Below are positions 61,086-64,000 of a stretch of 64,000 nucleotides of DNA, piece by piece (within the stretch, counting starts at the first letter, position 1; the number at the start of each line of letters is the position of its first letter). A program made the position numbers and the translations under genes. Source of the stretch: Sulfitobacter sp. W027 (GTDB lineage Bacteria > Pseudomonadota > Alphaproteobacteria > Rhodobacterales > Rhodobacteraceae); the NCBI RefSeq assembly GCF_025143985.1, contig NZ_CP083567.1, positions 62,001 through 126,000 on the forward strand. Direction: 5' to 3'. The notes beneath the pieces are model-generated. The model saw nothing but the letters and a program-made list of their open reading frames with translations. It was not told the DNA's origin and made no database searches.

Positions 61086-61105
61086 GCCTGTACGCATCTG
61101 ACCAT

Positions 61106-61126
61106 GGCGGCCCTTTAAGGGCCGCC
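61106..61126 (+). terminator. Hairpin between binding protein and permease genes
   Basis: GGCGGCCC-TTTAA-GGGCCGCC is a perfect 8-bp GC-rich stem 20 bases past the binding-protein stop and 19 bases before the permease start. The tail is AATTGCT with no T-run. It most likely stabilises the upstream message or partly terminates, favouring the binding protein. Confidence 0.6.
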
Positions 61127-61145
61127 AATTGCTATTGGAGCCGCC

Positions 61146-62213
61146 ATGACGACCGCAGAATTACACACCCCTGAAACCGCGAGCGGGCAAAGCTATCGCG
61201 GGCTCGTGGCACGCCGCATTGTGATCCTTGCGGGGTTGACTGTGGCGCTGGTGCTGTCGGTGACGGTGGACGTGTCATTGGGGCCTGCACGCTATGCCCT
61301 GTGGGATGTGCTGCAAACAATCCTTTCGCCCCAAGCGGCAGATTTGCAAATGCGCGTTGTGATCTGGGACATCCGCATGCCTATGGCGCTGCTCGCAGTG
61401 ACTGTTGGGGCAAGCCTTTCGCTGGCCGGTGCGCAAATGCAGACAATTCTGGCTAACCCGCTGGCCAGCCCGTTTACTTTGGGCCTATCGGCGGCGGCAA
61501 GCTTCGGAGCTGCGCTGGCGATGGTGCTGGGCGTGGCGCTGTTTCCCGGTGCTGTGGCGTTGATGGTGCCAATCAACGCCTTTGCGATGGCGATGGCCGC
61601 GTCGATGTTGATCTTCGGCCTTTCGACACTGCGGGGTGTGACGACAGAAACCATCATCCTGCTGGGCATCGCGTTGGTGTTTTCCTTCAACGCGGCACTG
61701 GCGCTACTTCAATATTTTGCTTCCGAGCAAGCGCTGTCGGCTGTGGTTTTCTGGACCATGGGCAGCCTGACCAAAGCCACATGGGGAAAAGTCGCGATCA
61801 CAGCGATCATCCTTGCAGTTTGCACGCCGCTGTTTGCCCGCCGCGCCTGGGCGCTGACGGCGATACGGCTGGGCGAGGTGCGCGCCGCCGCCATGGGCGT
61901 GCCGGTAAAACGACTGCGCCTTGAAGCGCTGGTGCTGGTCTCGATCCTTGCAGCAGTGCCGGTCAGTTTTGTCGGCACTATCGGCTTTATCGGCATTGTT
62001 GGACCGCATGTGGCGCGGCTGTTGCTAGGTGAGGATCAACGCTTTTTCCTGCCTGGCGCGATGCTGTCGGGGGCAGTAATCCTGTCGGCCACGTCGGTTC
62101 TTTCCAAGGCGATCCTGCCGGGTGCCGTGCTGCCCATCGGTATCATCACGGCCCTTGTAGGCGTTCCTTTTTTTGCAGCCCTAATCCTGACGAAAGGACG
62201 CAAGTCATGGTAA
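61146..62213 (+). CDS. FecCD-family ABC transporter permease
   Basis: The product is 355 residues with about nine or ten membrane helices. Family marks include GASLSLAGAQMQTILANPLA, where a Gly-rich loop follows helix 3, ASPFTLGLSAAASFGAALAM, and the late FIGIVGPHVARLLLGEDQRF. A short polar N-terminus precedes helix 1. It overlaps the ATPase gene by seven bases. Members import ferric siderophores, heme or cobalamin. Confidence 0.92.
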   Translation: MTTAELHTPETASGQSYRGLVARRIVILAGLTVALVLSVTVDVSLGPARYALWDVLQTILSPQAADLQMRVVIWDIRMPMALLAVTVGASLSLAGAQMQTILANPLASPFTLGLSAAASFGAALAMVLGVALFPGAVALMVPINAFAMAMAASMLIFGLSTLRGVTTETIILLGIALVFSFNAALALLQYFASEQALSAVVFWTMGSLTKATWGKVAITAIILAVCTPLFARRAWALTAIRLGEVRAAAMGVPVKRLRLEALVLVSILAAVPVSFVGTIGFIGIVGPHVARLLLGEDQRFFLPGAMLSGAVILSATSVLSKAILPGAVLPIGIITALVGVPFFAALILTKGRKSW

Positions 62214-62968
62214 GTCTGGCACTGGACAACATCGGGGCGCGCTATGGGCGGCGACAAATCCTTACCGACGTCACTGCCCGCTTTCAAGGCGGTGCATTGA
62301 CAGCTTTGGTGGGGGCAAACGCCGCAGGGAAATCGACGCTGTTCCGACGCATTGCAGGTCATCTGCGCGGTACTGGTGCCGTCCGGCTGGAAGGCGCCGA
62401 AAGTGAGGACTTACGCTACATGCCCCAAGATACGGGTATGACCGCTGCCCTCACAGTCTATGAATCCATCATACTGGCATTGAAACAGCACAATGGCGGC
62501 TGGCGATTAAATGCCGAGGAAATGAGCGCTGTGGATGAGACTGTGCGCCGCTTTAACATTACTCACCTCGCGGACCAGCAGCTATCCGAACTATCCGGGG
62601 GGCAGCGTCAGGCAGTTTCAATCGCACAGACACTGGTGAGCCGTCCCAGTGTGGTACTCATGGACGAGCCGACATCGGCGCTTGACTTAAATCGTCAGTA
62701 CGAAGTTTTGGAATCGCTGCGCTTTTATGCCGAGGAAACTGGCGCTGTAATGATCCTAGCGCTGCACGACCTCAATCAGGTGATGCGTTGCTGCACCTCG
62801 ACGATGGCACTGGGTGAAGGCTACACCCTTGCATTTGGTCCGACCCTCGAAGTCTTAACACCCGATCTCATCCGCCGCCTTTACGGCATCGACAGTCGCG
62901 TCGAACGCTGTTCACGCGGCTGCCCCATGATGATCGTGGATGGACCAGCCGCCCTGCACGCTATTTGA
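62207..62968 (+). CDS. Iron-siderophore-type ABC transporter ATPase
   Basis: The product is 253 residues. Walker A is LVGANAAGKSTLFRRIAG, with Ala-Ala in place of the more common Gly-Ser/Cys before GKS. The signature is QLSELSGGQRQAVSIAQTLV, Walker B is VVLMDEPTSALDLNRQYEVL and the switch His is in LALHDLNQVMRCCT. It pairs with the FecCD permease upstream. The C-terminus is slightly longer than minimal FepC-type ATPases, with three Cys (RCSRGC and an earlier pair). Confidence 0.92.
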   Translation: MVSLALDNIGARYGRRQILTDVTARFQGGALTALVGANAAGKSTLFRRIAGHLRGTGAVRLEGAESEDLRYMPQDTGMTAALTVYESIILALKQHNGGWRLNAEEMSAVDETVRRFNITHLADQQLSELSGGQRQAVSIAQTLVSRPSVVLMDEPTSALDLNRQYEVLESLRFYAEETGAVMILALHDLNQVMRCCTSTMALGEGYTLAFGPTLEVLTPDLIRRLYGIDSRVERCSRGCPMMIVDGPAALHAI

Positions 62969-63056
62969 AGGCACGCGCTATGCCCAGAAACCGGCAGTGC
63001 CAATTGAGCCGAGGTAGCCCGCCAATAGCTGCGTATTCTGGGATCCAGAAGCTCGT

Positions 63057-63509
63057 TCACCTAATCAATTTTGCTCTCGATAAAGAGATTGCACGAACAG
63101 CAGCAGCATAGCCTTCGATCCCCAATCCCGCTATGACGCCGGTCGCCAAACCCGATACATAGGAGTGATGCCGAAAGGCCTCCCGGCGATGTACGTTAGA
63201 AATATGGACTTCGTAGATGGGCATATCGCAACTCGCCAAAGCATCGCGGATTGCAATCGATGTATGGGTATAGGCGGCGGGGTTGATGACAATACCCACC
63301 GCCTCGGTTCTTGCCTCATGAATCATCTCTACGACTTCACCTTCATGATTACTTTGGCGAAACTGAATAGCAAAGTCATTCTCAGCAGCGACGCGCCGGC
63401 AGAGGGTCTCAACATCCTGCAGGGTTTCCGATCCATACACCTCAGGTTGCCGAGTGCCCAACAGGTTGAGATTAGGGCCGTTAAGTACATAAATATTTTG
63501 GGAATTCAT
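63057..63509 (-). CDS. aroQ: 3-Dehydroquinate dehydratase, type II
   Basis: The product is 150 residues from the ATG at 63509, which overlaps the upstream pcaB stop. The signature [20 protein letters not shown] contains the catalytic Tyr-loop region, [15 protein letters not shown] the substrate contacts, and [20 protein letters not shown] the late loop. It interconverts 3-dehydroquinate and 3-dehydroshikimate. Being coupled to pcaB suggests a catabolic role in quinate breakdown to protocatechuate, and not shikimate synthesis alone. Confidence 0.93.
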   Translation of the reverse strand: MNSQNIYVLNGPNLNLLGTRQPEVYGSETLQDVETLCRRVAAENDFAIQFRQSNHEGEVVEMIHEARTEAVGIVINPAAYTHTSIAIRDALASCDMPIYEVHISNVHRREAFRHHSYVSGLATGVIAGLGIEGYAAAVRAISLSRAKLIR

Positions 63510-64000
63510 TTGATGTCCTTTGAACCAACACGGGAAATGGTTCTGCAGATTTCGATTGATGCTGAGAGGCCGCGCGCTGTCGTCTGGGCCATTTGTGGGA
63601 GCACCATCCATTCCAACGCCCAAGCCGCGCCTGAGCGTTCCTGCTCATGGATAAGGCCTTGGTGCATGGCCGAAACCTGAGTGGCATTAAATCGGCCGAG
63701 CGTTACAAGCAATTCAGCTAGGATTGGGTTCTGTTTGTGAGGCATCGCAGACGAACCGCCTGCATTCAGCAGCGCAATTTCGTCGACGCCTTGTTGTGCC
63801 ATGAGGCAAATGTCCTGTCCCATTTTGCCAAGCGATCCGCTGATCAGCGACAGCAGCCCAGCGTAGTCGACCACCGCGTCGCGCATTGCATGCCATGCCT
63901 TTGGCGGGTTCGCGAGACCGAGCCGTAAAGCCACTTCAGCCCCGAGAGATTCAGCATGGGGCAAAGCTGCCCGATCTCCGGCTGCGCCCCCAAGTTGAAG
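63506..64000 (-). CDS. pcaB: 3-Carboxy-cis,cis-muconate cycloisomerase, C-terminal part
   Basis: The frame is open to the window edge, so the N-terminus is outside. The first visible residues, [20 protein letters not shown], match PcaB after its active-site helix. The superfamily signature [20 protein letters not shown] is complete, and the end part [20 protein letters not shown] is typical of PcaB within the fumarase/aspartase family. It acts in the protocatechuate branch of the beta-ketoadipate pathway. It shares ATGA with aroQ. Confidence 0.93.
   Translation of the reverse strand, partial: LQLGGAAGDRAALPHAESLGAEVALRLGLANPPKAWHAMRDAVVDYAGLLSLISGSLGKMGQDICLMAQQGVDEIALLNAGGSSAMPHKQNPILAELLVTLGRFNATQVSAMHQGLIHEQERSGAAWALEWMVLPQMAQTTARGLSASIEICRTISRVGSKDIK

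Noticed and set aside
1..64000. CRISPR array, tRNA or rRNA genes, replication origin
   Set aside because: No regularly spaced repeats, no cloverleaf-like or rRNA-like sequence, and no rep or parAB-type gene were noticed on either strand.

Overview
The window reads as alphaproteobacterial DNA of the Roseobacter group (Rhodobacterales, Sulfitobacter-like). This is inferred from high-GC codon use, ATGA-overlapped operons, and gene sets typical of that group: NasTS with NrtABC and a NirBD/NasA operon, a family-5 peptide ABC cluster, and small XRE regulators beside tyrosine recombinases. No rRNA, tRNA, replication or CRISPR gene was seen, so plasmid or chromosome cannot be decided.

Positions 1-24.1 kb are an accessory, decaying zone. 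It opens with the end of a GDP-fucose synthase gene and a wrecked mannose-1-phosphate guanylyltransferase gene fused to an IS66 scar, into which an IS21-family element with a 6-bp target duplication has inserted. Two diverged copies of one module follow. Copy 1 (3.7-8.0 kb) has a tyrosine recombinase, a palindromic operator, a divergent XRE regulator, a YdcF-like membrane protein, an HGG-motif gene pair and an intact ccdAB toxin-antitoxin. Copy 2 (11.8-19.8 kb) has the same recombinase/operator/XRE unit, a VanZ-like membrane protein, a dead ccdAB and a second HGG-motif pair. Copy 2 also holds an IS5 insertion in a coiled-coil membrane-protein gene, a PRC-barrel protein and a Na+/Ca2+-type exchanger. 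An acyltransferase, gamma-glutamyltranspeptidase and an IS6 remnant close the zone.

Positions 24.3-36.7 kb hold a divergent pair of tightly overlapped operons around a GntR-type regulator. One side encodes an isoaspartyl peptidase, a polysaccharide-deacetylase-fold hydrolase, an SDR, a ketopantoate-reductase-like enzyme and a creatininase-family amidohydrolase. The other side encodes a complete peptide ABC importer and an M32 carboxypeptidase. Together they look like a system that imports and dismantles unusual (isoaspartyl, cyclic imide or cyclic amide) peptides; this is my main candidate for an undescribed pathway.

Positions 36.9-43.7 kb carry a histidine kinase overlapped with a small periplasmic molybdopterin-fold protein, a sulfotransferase, FolE2 with a FolM-like reductase, and an IS3 element flanked by inverted IS6 fragments. 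Positions 43.9-58.8 kb are a full nitrate assimilation locus: LysR, NasT, NasS, an RNA leader with ANTAR-type hairpins and an intrinsic terminator, NrtA, NrtB, a fused double ATPase, NirB, NirD, NasA, a TrpD2-like protein and CysG. Positions 59.1-63.0 kb hold a methyltransferase divergent from a ferric-siderophore-type ABC transporter. The end of the window carries aroQ and the 3' part of pcaB, linking quinate to protocatechuate breakdown.
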